A DNA stretch of 64,000 nt from Pseudomonadota bacterium. GTDB taxonomy: Bacteria; Myxococcota; Myxococcia; Myxococcales; Myxococcaceae. The notes under the pieces were generated by a model. It worked only from the letters and a program-made list of their open reading frames with translations. It was not told where the DNA came from and did not search any database. Below, piece after piece: positions 34,005 to 45,333 of the stretch. Both the position numbers and the translations under genes were made by a program. Position 1 is the stretch's first letter. Each line of letters begins with the position of its first letter. The DNA lies in assembly GCA_023426545.1 (NCBI GenBank), contig JAFAAN010000009.1, forward strand, positions 38,135-102,134, in the 5' to 3' direction.

Positions 34005-34829
34005 CTACCCCTCCCTGCCCAGGCGCGCCACTTCATCGTCGGCCAGGCCGAAGGTGGCCTGGAGCAGGTCCAGGATTCGCTGCTCGGGGTGTTTCGGGGC
34101 GCCCCCCGCCTGGGCAATCTTGGTGGCCAGCCGGAAGGCCTTCAGCCGCTGGGAATGGGTCGTCAGGCCGTGGGCCAGGACGTGGAGCCGCTGGGGCAGC
34201 CCCTCGGCGGCCAGCGCCGTCACGGCCTCGCTGACGAAGCGCTGGGCGCGCTCCGGGCTGACGTTCTCGAAGAGGGGGTCCGCCGCGAAGCTCTCCACCA
34301 GCGCCCGGGCCTCCGCCTCCTGGAGCTTCCCGTCCGCGGCGCTCACCAGCACCATGACCTCCGCGAACAGCCGCTCCAGCGGCTCGCCGAGCGCCTCCGC
34401 CAGGCTGCCGCCGCTCTCGATGACGTCGATGAGCTGCGCCACCTCGTCCTCGGAGATGCCGAGCGCGGCCTGGAACGTCTTGAGCAGCCCCAGCTCGTCG
34501 CGCGTGGCGCGCTTGTCCGCCAGCGCCACCGCCGCCGCCAGCCCGAAGGCCAGCATCCGGTTCTTGTGGTCCGGCAGCCGGCGCCGCAGCGACGCGAGCA
34601 CGTCCTCCAGGTTCTCCGCCTCCGACAGCCGCGCGGCGCTGTTCTCCACCAAGGCGTTGAGCTCGTCGGGCCGGGTGCCCTCGAACTCCGGGCGCTCCAG
34701 CACGCGGCTGAGCAGCGTCTGCATCTCCCGCTGCGAGACGCGCCCGTCCGCCATGGCGGCCAGCAGCATCACCTCCACCAGCGCGCCGTTGCGGTCGTTC
34801 CGCGCCTTCACTGCCTGCTCTCGAGCCAT
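34005..34829 (-). CDS. Tandem TerB-like domain protein
   Basis: A 274-residue all-alpha protein with duplicated TerB-like (tellurite-resistance B) units. The metal-binding-like signatures are MADGRVSQREMQTLL near residue 28 and VSAADGKLQEAEARALVE near residue 165; a third degenerate unit (ALADKRATRDELGLL) lies between. TerB-type domains bind Ca2+ and appear in stress-signalling systems. The start overlaps the ttcA 3' end by 22 bp, so it is coupled to it. Role in this operon unknown. Confidence 0.75.
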   Translation of the reverse strand: MAREQAVKARNDRNGALVEVMLLAAMADGRVSQREMQTLLSRVLERPEFEGTRPDELNALVENSAARLSEAENLEDVLASLRRRLPDHKNRMLAFGLAAAVALADKRATRDELGLLKTFQAALGISEDEVAQLIDVIESGGSLAEALGEPLERLFAEVMVLVSAADGKLQEAEARALVESFAADPLFENVSPERAQRFVSEAVTALAAEGLPQRLHVLAHGLTTHSQRLKAFRLATKIAQAGGAPKHPEQRILDLLQATFGLADDEVARLGREG

Positions 34830-35662
34830 GGGCTGGCGCTCCCTTGGGTGTCCGTCGTTTCAACGGGGGTGGGTCCGCCCTCGCTGGCGCGCAGCGGGTC
34901 GGGGTTGAGCGTCTTGTCCAGCAGGTGCGTCGGCCGCACGTTCGCCATGGCGTTGAGGACGCTCTGGCGGACGTTGGGAATCTCCTTGCCCAGCTCCTCC
35001 ATCAGCCGCTGCATGCGCTTGCGCTGGAGGTTCTCCTGCGTGCCGCACAAGTCACAGGGGATGATGGGGAAGTCCATCAGCTCCGCGAACCTCGCGATGT
35101 CCTTCTCCGCCGCGTAGCACAGCGGGCGGATGACCACGTTGCGCCCGTCGTCGCTGCGCAGCAGGGGCGGCATCGCCTTGATGGAGCCGGCGAAGAAGAG
35201 GTTGAGCAGGAGCGTGTGGATGAGGTCGTCGCGGTGGTGGCCCAGCGCAATCTTGGTGCACCCCAGCTCCACCGCCGCCGTGTAGAGGATGCCGCGCCGC
35301 ATGCGCGAGCACACCGAGCACTGCGTCTTCCCCGGAGGCGTCTTCTCCAGGACGATGCTGTAGGTGTCCTCCTTCAACAGCTTGTACGCGTAGCCCTCTC
35401 GCTGGAAGTACGCCTCCAGCTTGTCGGCGGGGAAGCCAGGGTGGCCCTGGTCCAGGTTCACCGCCAGCAACTCGAACTTCACGGGCGCGCGGCGCTGCAG
35501 CTCCCGCAGGAGGTGCAGCATCGTGTAGGAGTCCTTGCCTCCGGACACCCCCACCATGATGCGGTCCCCGTCCTCGATGAGGCGGTGGTCCGCGATGGCC
35601 CGGCCCACGTGGCCAAGCAGAGTCTTTTCCAGGCGCTGGACGTCGTTCATCGGCGTGGCCAT
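34808..35662 (-). CDS. ttcA: tRNA 2-thiocytidine(32) synthetase
   Basis: A 284-residue PP-loop ATPase that thiolates C32 of tRNA. The PP-loop is SGGKDS at 40-45. The Fe-S cysteines are C115 and C118 (QCSVCSRMRRG) with a third in PCDLCGTQENLQRKR (C203/C206), matching TtcA. The start is the ATG at 35662 (MATPMNDVQ), or possibly the second ATG at 35650. It is first in an operon with a TerB-like and a PhnD-like gene, and divergent from rnd across 65 bp. Confidence 0.92.
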   Translation of the reverse strand: MATPMNDVQRLEKTLLGHVGRAIADHRLIEDGDRIMVGVSGGKDSYTMLHLLRELQRRAPVKFELLAVNLDQGHPGFPADKLEAYFQREGYAYKLLKEDTYSIVLEKTPPGKTQCSVCSRMRRGILYTAAVELGCTKIALGHHRDDLIHTLLLNLFFAGSIKAMPPLLRSDDGRNVVIRPLCYAAEKDIARFAELMDFPIIPCDLCGTQENLQRKRMQRLMEELGKEIPNVRQSVLNAMANVRPTHLLDKTLNPDPLRASEGGPTPVETTDTQGSASPWLESRQ

Positions 35663-35727
35663 CCTAGCGGCGGCCCGGGAAAAAACACCTCAATCCCAAG
35701 GCCCGGTCCGCTAGCCTGCCCACCTCG

Positions 35728-36897
35728 ATGCCGACCTACCCGCAAGGTGCTGTTGACGTAGTGGATGCCGCTGGCGAAGAGCGCGCCACCCGCCAGCTGG
35801 AGCAGTCCCCTGAAATCGCCGTGGACCTGGAGGCGGACTCGATGCACGCCTTCCGCGCCCGGCTGTGCTTCCTCCAGCTCGCCACCGACAACGAAGTCTT
35901 CCTGCTCGACACGCTCCAGCCCGGCGTGGAGCCGGGCATGCTCGCCCCGCTGATGGCCGACCCGGAGCGCACGAAGTTCTTCCATGCCGCCCAGGGCGAC
36001 CTCCAGTTCCTGGCCGAGGTGGGCGTGCGGGTGCGGGGCCTCTTCGACACCCACCGGGCGGCCACCCTGCTGGGCTGGCCCAAGGTGGGCCTGGCCGACC
36101 TCGCCCGGGAGCGGCTGGGCGTGGAGCTGCCGAAGGAGCACCAGCAGTCCGACTTCTCCATCCGCCCCCTGCCCCCAGGCATGCGGGAGTACATCGCCAA
36201 CGACGTCCGCTACCTGTGCGAGCTGGGCCGTCAGGTGCGCGAGGCCTGCCGCGCGGCCGACATCCTGGAAGAGGTCCTCCTGGACTGCATGCGGATGTGT
36301 GACGAGGCGGCGGCCCGCCCGGACGTGGGCGCGGACTACAAGCCCAAGCTGCCCCGCGCCGGCCTGAGCCCCACCCAGCTCACGTTGGCCCACACCGTGG
36401 CGCAGGTGCTGCACCGCAAGCGGCTGGAGTGGGCGGAGAAGGAGAACGTCCCCATGGGGCGGATGCTCTCCAACATGGCGCTGGGCGACATCGCGGTGAA
36501 GCTGCCCACCACCCCCAAGGAGCTGGCGCGCATGGCCGGCGTGCGGGGCGCCTTCGTCCGCACGCACGGGGACGAATTGCTGGCCCTGGTCCGCGAGCAG
36601 TTGGAGAAGTCCCGACGGGGCGAGCTGGCGCCGGAGCACGAGGCCAAGGGCCCCAAGGACCCGAACAAGCGCAAGCGGGAGGAGGCCCTCAAGGCGTTCC
36701 GCGTGGAGAAGGCCACCGAGCGCAAGGTGACGCCCAGCGTGGTGCTCACCAACCCGCTGATGGAGGCGCTGGCCGCGAAGCCTCCGAAGAGCCTGGAGGA
36801 CCTCGCGCAGGTGCCCTACCTCGGCGAGAAGCGGGTCCGGCTGTACGGCCCCGCGCTCCTGGAGTTGCTGGCGCCCTACCCCGTCCTCAACGCCTGA
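35728..36897 (+). CDS. rnd: Ribonuclease D
   Basis: A 389-residue 3'-5' exoribonuclease that trims tRNA and other RNA precursors. The DEDDy residues are visible: D33 and E35 in VDLEADSM, D91 in HAAQGDLQFL, and Y155 with D159 in YIANDVRYL. HRDC-type helical domains follow (about residues 215-290 and 330-385). The ATG begins MPTYPQGAVD with no strong RBS. It is divergent from ttcA, so two RNA-maturation genes share a short promoter region. Confidence 0.92.
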   Translation: MPTYPQGAVDVVDAAGEERATRQLEQSPEIAVDLEADSMHAFRARLCFLQLATDNEVFLLDTLQPGVEPGMLAPLMADPERTKFFHAAQGDLQFLAEVGVRVRGLFDTHRAATLLGWPKVGLADLARERLGVELPKEHQQSDFSIRPLPPGMREYIANDVRYLCELGRQVREACRAADILEEVLLDCMRMCDEAAARPDVGADYKPKLPRAGLSPTQLTLAHTVAQVLHRKRLEWAEKENVPMGRMLSNMALGDIAVKLPTTPKELARMAGVRGAFVRTHGDELLALVREQLEKSRRGELAPEHEAKGPKDPNKRKREEALKAFRVEKATERKVTPSVVLTNPLMEALAAKPPKSLEDLAQVPYLGEKRVRLYGPALLELLAPYPVLNA

Positions 36898-36977
36898 GCC
36901 GCTCGCGCCCCTGGCGCGTGTCATGGAGAATGCCGTGCCCGCGCGCCGATGCGTGCCCGCGGGTGGAGGCATTCCCG

Positions 36978-39704
<2,727 letters not shown>

Positions 39705-39705
39705 G

Positions 39706-40347
39706 TCACCGCTTGCGCGCGAGCATCATCCCGTCGCGCACCGTCAGCAGCACGTGCTCCACGCGAGGGTCCGCGTGCACCTTCGCGTTGAAGTCGACGA
39801 TGGCATGGTCATTGGGCGCCTCCGGCTGGAGCACCCGGCCCGACCACAGCACGTTGTCCGCGACGATGAGCCCGCCGGTCCGGAGCAGCGGCAGCACCGC
39901 GTCCCAGTAGGCGCTGTAGCTCGGCTTGTCCGCGTCGATGAACGCCAGGTCGAAGGTGCCCTGGAGCGTCTTCAGCGTCTCCAGGGCCGGCCCCAGGCGC
40001 ACGTCAATCTTCCGCCCGTGCGGACTGCGCGCGAAGAAGGAACGCGCCACGTCCGTGGCCTCGGGGTTGATGTCACAGGTGACGAGCACCCCGTCATCCG
40101 GGAGCGCCTCCGCCATCATCAGCGCCGAATAGCCGGTGAAGGTGCCGATTTCCAACACGCGCCGCGCGCCGGTGAGCGCGACCAGCATCCGCAGGAAGGT
40201 GCCTTCGACGGCCCCGACCTGCATCTGAGGGGAGGCCATCCGCGAGTACGTGACATCCCGCAGTTCATCGAAGAGCGGCGCGGGTGCCGTGGTGTGCGCG
40301 TCCGCGTACGCCTCGATTTCAGGGGGAACGAGGGTGAGCTTGGGCAT
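39706..40347 (-). CDS. Class I SAM-dependent O-methyltransferase (CCoAOMT-like)
   Basis: A 213-residue methyltransferase of the caffeoyl-CoA/catechol O-methyltransferase type. SAM motif I is VLEIGTFTGYSALMMAEAL, followed by VTCDINPEA, FDLAFIDADKPSY and a metal-binding DNVLWSGRV. Likely methylates a catechol-like or other small phenolic in a metal-dependent way. It is convergent with the aminopeptidase gene and divergent from the Cys-rich gene. Substrate unknown. Confidence 0.9.
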   Translation of the reverse strand: MPKLTLVPPEIEAYADAHTTAPAPLFDELRDVTYSRMASPQMQVGAVEGTFLRMLVALTGARRVLEIGTFTGYSALMMAEALPDDGVLVTCDINPEATDVARSFFARSPHGRKIDVRLGPALETLKTLQGTFDLAFIDADKPSYSAYWDAVLPLLRTGGLIVADNVLWSGRVLQPEAPNDHAIVDFNAKVHADPRVEHVLLTVRDGMMLARKR

Positions 40348-40446
40348 GTCCCATCGCTTAGCACGTACCGCGGGGCCGCCGACTTCGAGTTGCCGTCAGA
40401 CGCCTCGTGCATAACTTTGTCGTCACTCTGGATGGAGGAGGTCTCG

Positions 40447-40803
40447 ATGCTGGCAGCCAGAATCGGCGGTGCGCACGCGGACGTGTCCCGGTGCATTGCC
40501 GCGAGCCTCCAGTGTCAGGTTTCCTGCGAGCAGGACATGGCCCGCCGCGTGGCACGCGGGGAACCCCTGTCCGGCGAGGTGGTACGCCTGCTTCGGCAGT
40601 GTGCAGAACTCTGCGAGCTGAATGCCCGGGCGCTCCAGAAGGAGAGCCGGCTGGCCCGGCGCACCGCGAGCCTGTGCTTCGAGCTGGCCAACCTGGTGGC
40701 CCGGGCCGCGTGGCTGGAAGCGGAGGACCGGGAGTCCTGCACGCTCGCGCGCGACGCGCTGCAACTGGCCCGCGCGTGCCGGCCGCTGCTGTTCTCGCCC
40801 TGA
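40447..40803 (+). CDS. Eight-cysteine four-helix protein (Csp/DUF326-like)
   Basis: A 118-residue helical protein with cysteines at 16, 23, 27, 52, 56, 77, 98 and 111, spaced as in four-helix-bundle copper-storage (Csp) and DUF326 ferredoxin-like proteins. The helices are rich in Ala, Leu and Arg. The ATG has GGAGGAGG 6 bp upstream, a strong RBS. No signal peptide is visible, so it would act in the cytosol. Copper binding is inferred from cysteine placement only. Confidence 0.72.
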   Translation: MLAARIGGAHADVSRCIAASLQCQVSCEQDMARRVARGEPLSGEVVRLLRQCAELCELNARALQKESRLARRTASLCFELANLVARAAWLEAEDRESCTLARDALQLARACRPLLFSP

Positions 40804-41356
40804 CAAACAGCAGCGCCTTGACCGGCGGCCGGGCGCCGCCAGTCTCTTCCAGCCGCGAGGTGGCACCGAAGACCGGAGGAGGACAGTGTGAAGGCAGCGA
40901 CACGGCCCCCCTCCTCTTCATGCATCCTTGATGACTCCACCTGTGCGCCCCACTCCAGGCAGCACGGGGTTTGACACCTTGCCGCTGCCCTTCGGAAGAC
41001 ACCTACTGCGACGCACCTACCCTCCACACATTCTGAAAGTGGCGCTCGGTCAACTCGCGCATACCCCAACGTCACGCCCCATCCGAGGTCCACACGAGAG
41101 CCGCCGCGAAGGTAGATGGCCAGCGACAGGCGCTTGAAGGTCAGAGCTCCAGCGGGCTCGACGTAGGCCCATTTTCAGACCCGAGTGGACTCGCACAGCG
41201 TAAGCGGTGCCATCATCTCACGGCCCCGCCGCTGACATGGGCTCCTCAGCACCATGCGCCACGTGCTCCCGCCGATGCCTCCCTCGCCCATGGCGCTCCG
41301 GCGGCGCGTGCCATGTGGTCACGGCTCGAAGCCGCCGCGCCCTCCAGGAAGCTTCG
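40804..41356. other. Noncoding or decayed stretch of about 550 bp
   Basis: No convincing gene. Base composition falls here relative to the flanks. A minus-strand frame across about 40990-41183 has an alternating hydrophobic pattern (LTFKRLSLAIYLR, LGWGVTLGYARVD) that could be a scrap of a decayed beta-barrel protein, but it has stops and no start. No RNA gene was recognised. Confidence 0.35.
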
Positions 41357-41968
41357 CTACGGACGCCCGAAGGTCATCGTCCAATAGCCGTACGTGCTCC
41401 CCGTCACTCCGTAGTAGGAGACGCCCGCGTTGACGAACATCGGAGCCATGATGTTGTTGCAATCCTGGGGGTTGGCCATCCACGCATCCACCACGGCCGC
41501 TGCCGTGCTGTAGCCCGCAGCAATGTTCTGCTCCGCATACGAGAGGGGCGTGTACCCCGCCGTGGTAATCCGCTTCAACGCTGTCCAGCCATTCTGCCCG
41601 ATGTGGCTGAGATAGTTGTTCGCGGCCATATCCTTGGCGTGCTTGGCCGCCGCACAGTAAATGGCCGGATCATTAACGAGCGGGGTCACCGGAGGCTTCA
41701 CCACGTCCCCACAGGTGGCCCCTGCCGAGCGTCGCTCGTTGACGAGCCGGAATACGGAATCCGCCATCATTCCCCAGGTTGCCGGCATCACCTTGACATC
41801 ATTACAGTAGTCCGGAACCGGCACGGCAATCGTCTCAGCTTCAGACGTCCCCAGTTCCGCTCCCAGAGCGAGGTTGGCGTCGAGCATGGACAGGTCCTCT
41901 CCGCCACAGCTGCCGAGCAAGACGCCGCCAAGAATCAGGACAGACAGCGAACGAAGCGAACAGGTCAT
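41357..41968 (-). CDS. CAP/SCP-domain lipoprotein
   Basis: A 203-residue exported protein of the cysteine-rich secretory (CAP/SCP/PR-1) family. The ATG at 41968 gives a lipoprotein leader ending in LLGSC; a longer start at 41992 is possible. CAP features: the AKHAKDMAANNYLSHIG helix, RITTAGY, the YAEQNIAAG segment and NIMAPMFVNAGVSYYG. One usual His near the second motif is replaced (NPQDCNN). Bacterial CAP proteins are extracellular with roles in adhesion or lipid binding. Codon use is less GC-rich than its neighbours, suggesting acquisition. Confidence 0.82.
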   Translation of the reverse strand: MTCSLRSLSVLILGGVLLGSCGGEDLSMLDANLALGAELGTSEAETIAVPVPDYCNDVKVMPATWGMMADSVFRLVNERRSAGATCGDVVKPPVTPLVNDPAIYCAAAKHAKDMAANNYLSHIGQNGWTALKRITTAGYTPLSYAEQNIAAGYSTAAAVVDAWMANPQDCNNIMAPMFVNAGVSYYGVTGSTYGYWTMTFGRP

Positions 41969-42204
41969 CTCCTGGGCCTTCCATTCGAACACAAGCAGAA
42001 ATCACATCACACATAGCATAAGCAGAATTCCGAGGAAAGCGCCGCCACCCGCCCTTTCAGCACGGGCTCGAATTCTGTCAAGCATTGGCTACTTCATGCT
42101 CCTCGCATGACGTGGGCTTCGAGCGTGATGTGCTTCCGAGCCGGATGATGCTCCCACCCCAATGAAAAAGATGAGTCGTCCCCGTACACTGATAACCTGC
42201 ATGA

Positions 42205-43071
42205 ATGAGCCTGGGTAAAAGCATCCGCATCTACCTTGAAGGTGGAGACGTAACAGGCGTCCGCTATGCGGAGGTCGTCAATTGGACTGGACAGGCAGTC
42301 GTCTTGCCCCGGAGCAGGCTCGCCGAACTGGCAGCGTGGTCCAACGCGCTGAAGCGTCCGGGCGTATACTTCCTGGTCGGGGCGGAAAGGCCCATGAACC
42401 GCGAGGTCTACATCGGTGAGTCAGAGACCGTTGCGGACAGACTCCAACAGCACATCGACAAAGAGTTCTGGCAGGAGGCCATCGTCATCACGAGCAAGGA
42501 CGAGAACCTCACCAAGTCCCACATCAAGTATCTGGAGTCGCGGCTGATCGAACTCGCGAAGGCCGCAGGCCGATACTCGCTCCAGAATGGCAATCAACCG
42601 AGCCTCACAGGACTTCCTCGGCCGGACCGCGATGCCATGGAAGAGTTTCTCGGGCACCTCCGGCTCCTCCTCGGCGCACTGGGGCACAGACTCCTTGAAC
42701 CGCTGCTTGATGCGAGTCCCGCCAACAGCAAGTCGGCGGTAACGAAGCAGCTGAGCTTCTCCGTCCGGCAGGCTCTCGCCAACGCGATGATTACGGATGA
42801 AGGCATCGTCGTCCTGAAGGGCTCGACAGCCCTCTCCCAAATCAACCGGAGCCTGGGGAACTACGCCAGCCTTCGCGACGAACTGACCGCCTCCGGCAAG
42901 CTCGTCGCCCAGGACAACAACGTACTCGTCTTCCAAGACGACGTCCTGTTTACAAGCCCGAGCGCAGCTGCGGCAATCATCAGCGGAAGCTCCACGAATG
43001 GCCGCACAGCCTGGCATGATGCCGAAGGCCGCACTCTCAAGGAGTTGGAAGAGGCGCAGGCAAACGCCTAA
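42205..43071 (+). CDS. GIY-YIG nuclease-family protein with DUF4357-like domain
   Basis: A 288-residue protein. Residues about 50-120 fit a GIY-YIG nuclease fold: GVYFLVG, then REVYIGES and the VADRLQQH helix; the active-site Arg and Glu are approximately placed. The C-terminal part (VVLKGSTALSQ, then LTSPSAAAAIISGSSTNG-like) resembles DUF4357, seen in modification-dependent restriction and mobile-element proteins. Base composition is lower in GC than its surroundings. A five-codon ORF (ATGAATGAGCCTGGGTAA, 42201-42218) overlaps the start in another frame. Role unknown; accessory DNA metabolism is likely. Confidence 0.8.
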   Translation: MSLGKSIRIYLEGGDVTGVRYAEVVNWTGQAVVLPRSRLAELAAWSNALKRPGVYFLVGAERPMNREVYIGESETVADRLQQHIDKEFWQEAIVITSKDENLTKSHIKYLESRLIELAKAAGRYSLQNGNQPSLTGLPRPDRDAMEEFLGHLRLLLGALGHRLLEPLLDASPANSKSAVTKQLSFSVRQALANAMITDEGIVVLKGSTALSQINRSLGNYASLRDELTASGKLVAQDNNVLVFQDDVLFTSPSAAAAIISGSSTNGRTAWHDAEGRTLKELEEAQANA

Positions 43072-43090
43072 CGCTGCAACCCCTCCGCCC

Positions 43091-43107
43091 CCAACACACG
43101 CTGTTGG
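43091..43107 (+). terminator. Candidate terminator after the GIY-YIG gene
   Basis: CCAACA (43091-43096) and TGTTGG (43102-43107) make a 6-bp stem with a CACGC loop, 19 bp past the stop. Short and without a T-run, so only suggestive. Confidence 0.35.
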
Positions 43108-43216
43108 TGATGGATGGACGTAGCCCCCGGAGATTTCCACACCAACGGTTGCCACAGACCTCGCTGCAGGGGCTGCGACACGCCGGGCGTGTCGCGCCCC
43201 GGGGGATGCGCGGCGG

Positions 43217-44722
43217 CTACAGCGTGACGCCGTAGAGCGCGCCGTACTTTTCCTTCAAGTACGCCAGGAAGTCGGTGTCGGTGAGCCCCTCGCCCGTCAC
43301 CTGCTTCACCCGCTCCTCCGCGGAGAGCCGGAAGCCGTGCTGGTGGACGTGGGTGCGCAGCCAGTCGCGCAGGGGCAACAGCTCGCCGCGAGCGAGGTGC
43401 CCCTCCAGGTCCGGCAGGTCCCGCCGCGCGGCGCGGTAGAGGGACGCCGCGTACAGGTTGCCCAGCGAATACGTGGGGAAGTAACCCAGCTCGCCCCAGG
43501 CCCAGTGGATGTCCTGGAGCACGCCCTGGGTGTCGTCCGGCGGGGTGATGCCCAGGTACTTCTCCATCCGCGCGTTCCACGCGGCGGGAAGGTCCTCCAC
43601 CGGCAGTTCGTCCCGCACCAGGAGCAGCTCCAGCTCGTAGCGGAGCGCGATGTGGAGGTTGTACGTCACCTCGTCCGACTCGATGCGGATGAGCGACGGC
43701 CCCACGGCGTTCACCGCGGCGTGGAAGGTCTCCACGTCCGTGTCAGACAGCTCGGCCGGGAAGGCGGAGCGCAACACGGGGAAGTAGTGCCGCCAGAAGG
43801 GCAGGCTGCGGCCGACGATGTTCTCCCACAGCCGGGACTGGGACTCGTGCAGCCCCATGGAGGGGGCGACGGCCAGCGGGGTGCGGTGGTGCTCGAGCGC
43901 GAAGCCCTGTTCATACAGCCCGTGGCCGGCCTCGTGGATGGTGCTGAAGATGGCGGGCAGCGGCGAGGCCGTGTCCACGTGCGTGGTCAGCCGCACGTCC
44001 AGCGGGTGCGTACCCCCGGTGAAGGGATGGATGCTCAGGTCCTGCCGGCCCGCCTCCAGGTCGAAGCCGATGTCCTTCAGCAGCCGCAGGGTGAAGGCCC
44101 ACTGGGCGTCCTTGTCGTAACGCCGGCCCACCAGGAAGGGCGCCACCGGCCGGCGCACCGCGGTGAGCTTGCCCACCATGGGGATGAGGTGCTCGCGCAG
44201 CGCGGACAGCACCGGCGTGAGCCGCGCCACGCGCATGCCGGGCTCATGCCCTTCCAGGAGCGCGTCATACCGCTCCCCGTCATGGCCGTAGGCGTCCGCC
44301 TGCTCACGGCGCAGTGACAGCAGGCGCTGGAGCGCGGGCTGGAACACCGCGAAGCGCCTCGCCTGCCGGGCTTCCCGCCAGGCCTGGATGGCCTCGCTGA
44401 TGGCTCCGGCGAGCGCACGCACCAGGGGCCCGGGGACGCGCACCTCGCGCTCCCGCTCGCGCGTCAGCACCGCCACCATGGCCCGCGCGTCGTCGGACAG
44501 GTCCGCCTGTGCGGCCGCCTGGGCCAGGGCGTCTCCCAGCCGCGGGTCCACGAGGCGCTCGTGGTGCAGTCCCTGCAGGGTGGAGAGCTGGTGGGAGCGC
44601 GCGGAGCCTGCCTTGGCGGGCAGGTACGTCTCCATGTCCCACGTGGCCAGGCCGATGAGGCCCTGAAGGTCGCGAAGCTCCTGCATCCGGGAAAGCAGCC
44701 AGGTATCCATGCCTGGAGTCAT
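43217..44722 (-). CDS. M32-family metallocarboxypeptidase (Taq type)
   Basis: A 501-residue cytosolic carboxypeptidase of the M32 family. The zinc site is HEAGH (IFSTIHEAGHGLYEQGF) with the third ligand in the MGLHESQSRLWEN signature. The DxRxTxxxxxxxG and GxxQDxHW-type elements (LDVRLTTHVD and VLQDIHWAWG) match the family. Length is typical. The start is the ATG at 44722 or the second ATG at 44710 (MDTWLLSRM); neither has a clear RBS. It is divergent from the unknown gene at 44781. Confidence 0.92.
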   Translation of the reverse strand: MTPGMDTWLLSRMQELRDLQGLIGLATWDMETYLPAKAGSARSHQLSTLQGLHHERLVDPRLGDALAQAAAQADLSDDARAMVAVLTREREREVRVPGPLVRALAGAISEAIQAWREARQARRFAVFQPALQRLLSLRREQADAYGHDGERYDALLEGHEPGMRVARLTPVLSALREHLIPMVGKLTAVRRPVAPFLVGRRYDKDAQWAFTLRLLKDIGFDLEAGRQDLSIHPFTGGTHPLDVRLTTHVDTASPLPAIFSTIHEAGHGLYEQGFALEHHRTPLAVAPSMGLHESQSRLWENIVGRSLPFWRHYFPVLRSAFPAELSDTDVETFHAAVNAVGPSLIRIESDEVTYNLHIALRYELELLLVRDELPVEDLPAAWNARMEKYLGITPPDDTQGVLQDIHWAWGELGYFPTYSLGNLYAASLYRAARRDLPDLEGHLARGELLPLRDWLRTHVHQHGFRLSAEERVKQVTGEGLTDTDFLAYLKEKYGALYGVTL

Positions 44723-44780
44723 AGCCCGCTTCGCGGCGCACTATCGCGAAAGACGCACTCGGGAGTATGAGGGCTGCGCG

Positions 44781-45323
44781 ATGGCCAACGTCATTCAGTT
44801 CTTCATGTCCCCCGACGACGAAGTCGCCTTCTTCCGCTTCCTGGAGCGCTTCGTCCTGGAGGTGTACCCCCGGCGTGTTCCCCAGGAATGGGAGACCTTC
44901 CGCGCGAACCCGGAGAACATGGAGCGGCTTCCCCCCGAGGACCTCTACCTGGTCGCCTCCGAAATCGGAGCGGCCATCGTCGACAAGATGAAGCGCGGCC
45001 CGGACAAGGGCTTCTGGCGCATCGACGAGGTGCGCTCCCCCGTCATCTTCATGGAGCGCTGCCGCACCAACGAGGAAGGCGAGCTGCTCAGCGGAAAGCT
45101 GTGGGCCGAGCTGGACGTCACCGCGCAGACGGGCCGGAAGAACGCGGCGCCCGACAAGTTCCGGCGCCTGTTCCTCGAAATCGAGGAGTACATCAAGAAG
45201 ACGTACCGCAAGGGTGAGCCCAAGGGCTTCTTCGTGGGCCCCAAGACGGCGCGCCTCAGCAAGGAGGGGCTCGTCCTGCGGGATTCCGCCTTCCGCGGCG
45301 GCACCGTCACGCCCTACAAGTAG
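44781..45323 (+). CDS. Unknown conserved-looking protein, 180 residues
   Basis: No family recognised. The sequence is soluble and mixed alpha/beta, starting MANVIQFFMSPDDEVAFFRF and ending RLSKEGLVLRDSAFRGGTVTPYK, with ERCRTNEEGELLSGKLWAE in the middle. It has coding-like composition over its whole length and a GAGGG upstream of the ATG at 44781. It is convergent with the histidine kinase and divergent from the M32 gene. No transmembrane helices or cofactor motifs are visible. Confidence 0.6.
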   Translation: MANVIQFFMSPDDEVAFFRFLERFVLEVYPRRVPQEWETFRANPENMERLPPEDLYLVASEIGAAIVDKMKRGPDKGFWRIDEVRSPVIFMERCRTNEEGELLSGKLWAELDVTAQTGRKNAAPDKFRRLFLEIEEYIKKTYRKGEPKGFFVGPKTARLSKEGLVLRDSAFRGGTVTPYK

Positions 45324-45333
45324 GCGCGGCGCT

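Noticed and set aside
42205..43071. GIY-YIG homing endonuclease inside an intron or intein
   Set aside because: The gene is free-standing with no flanking intron structure, split host gene or splice motifs.
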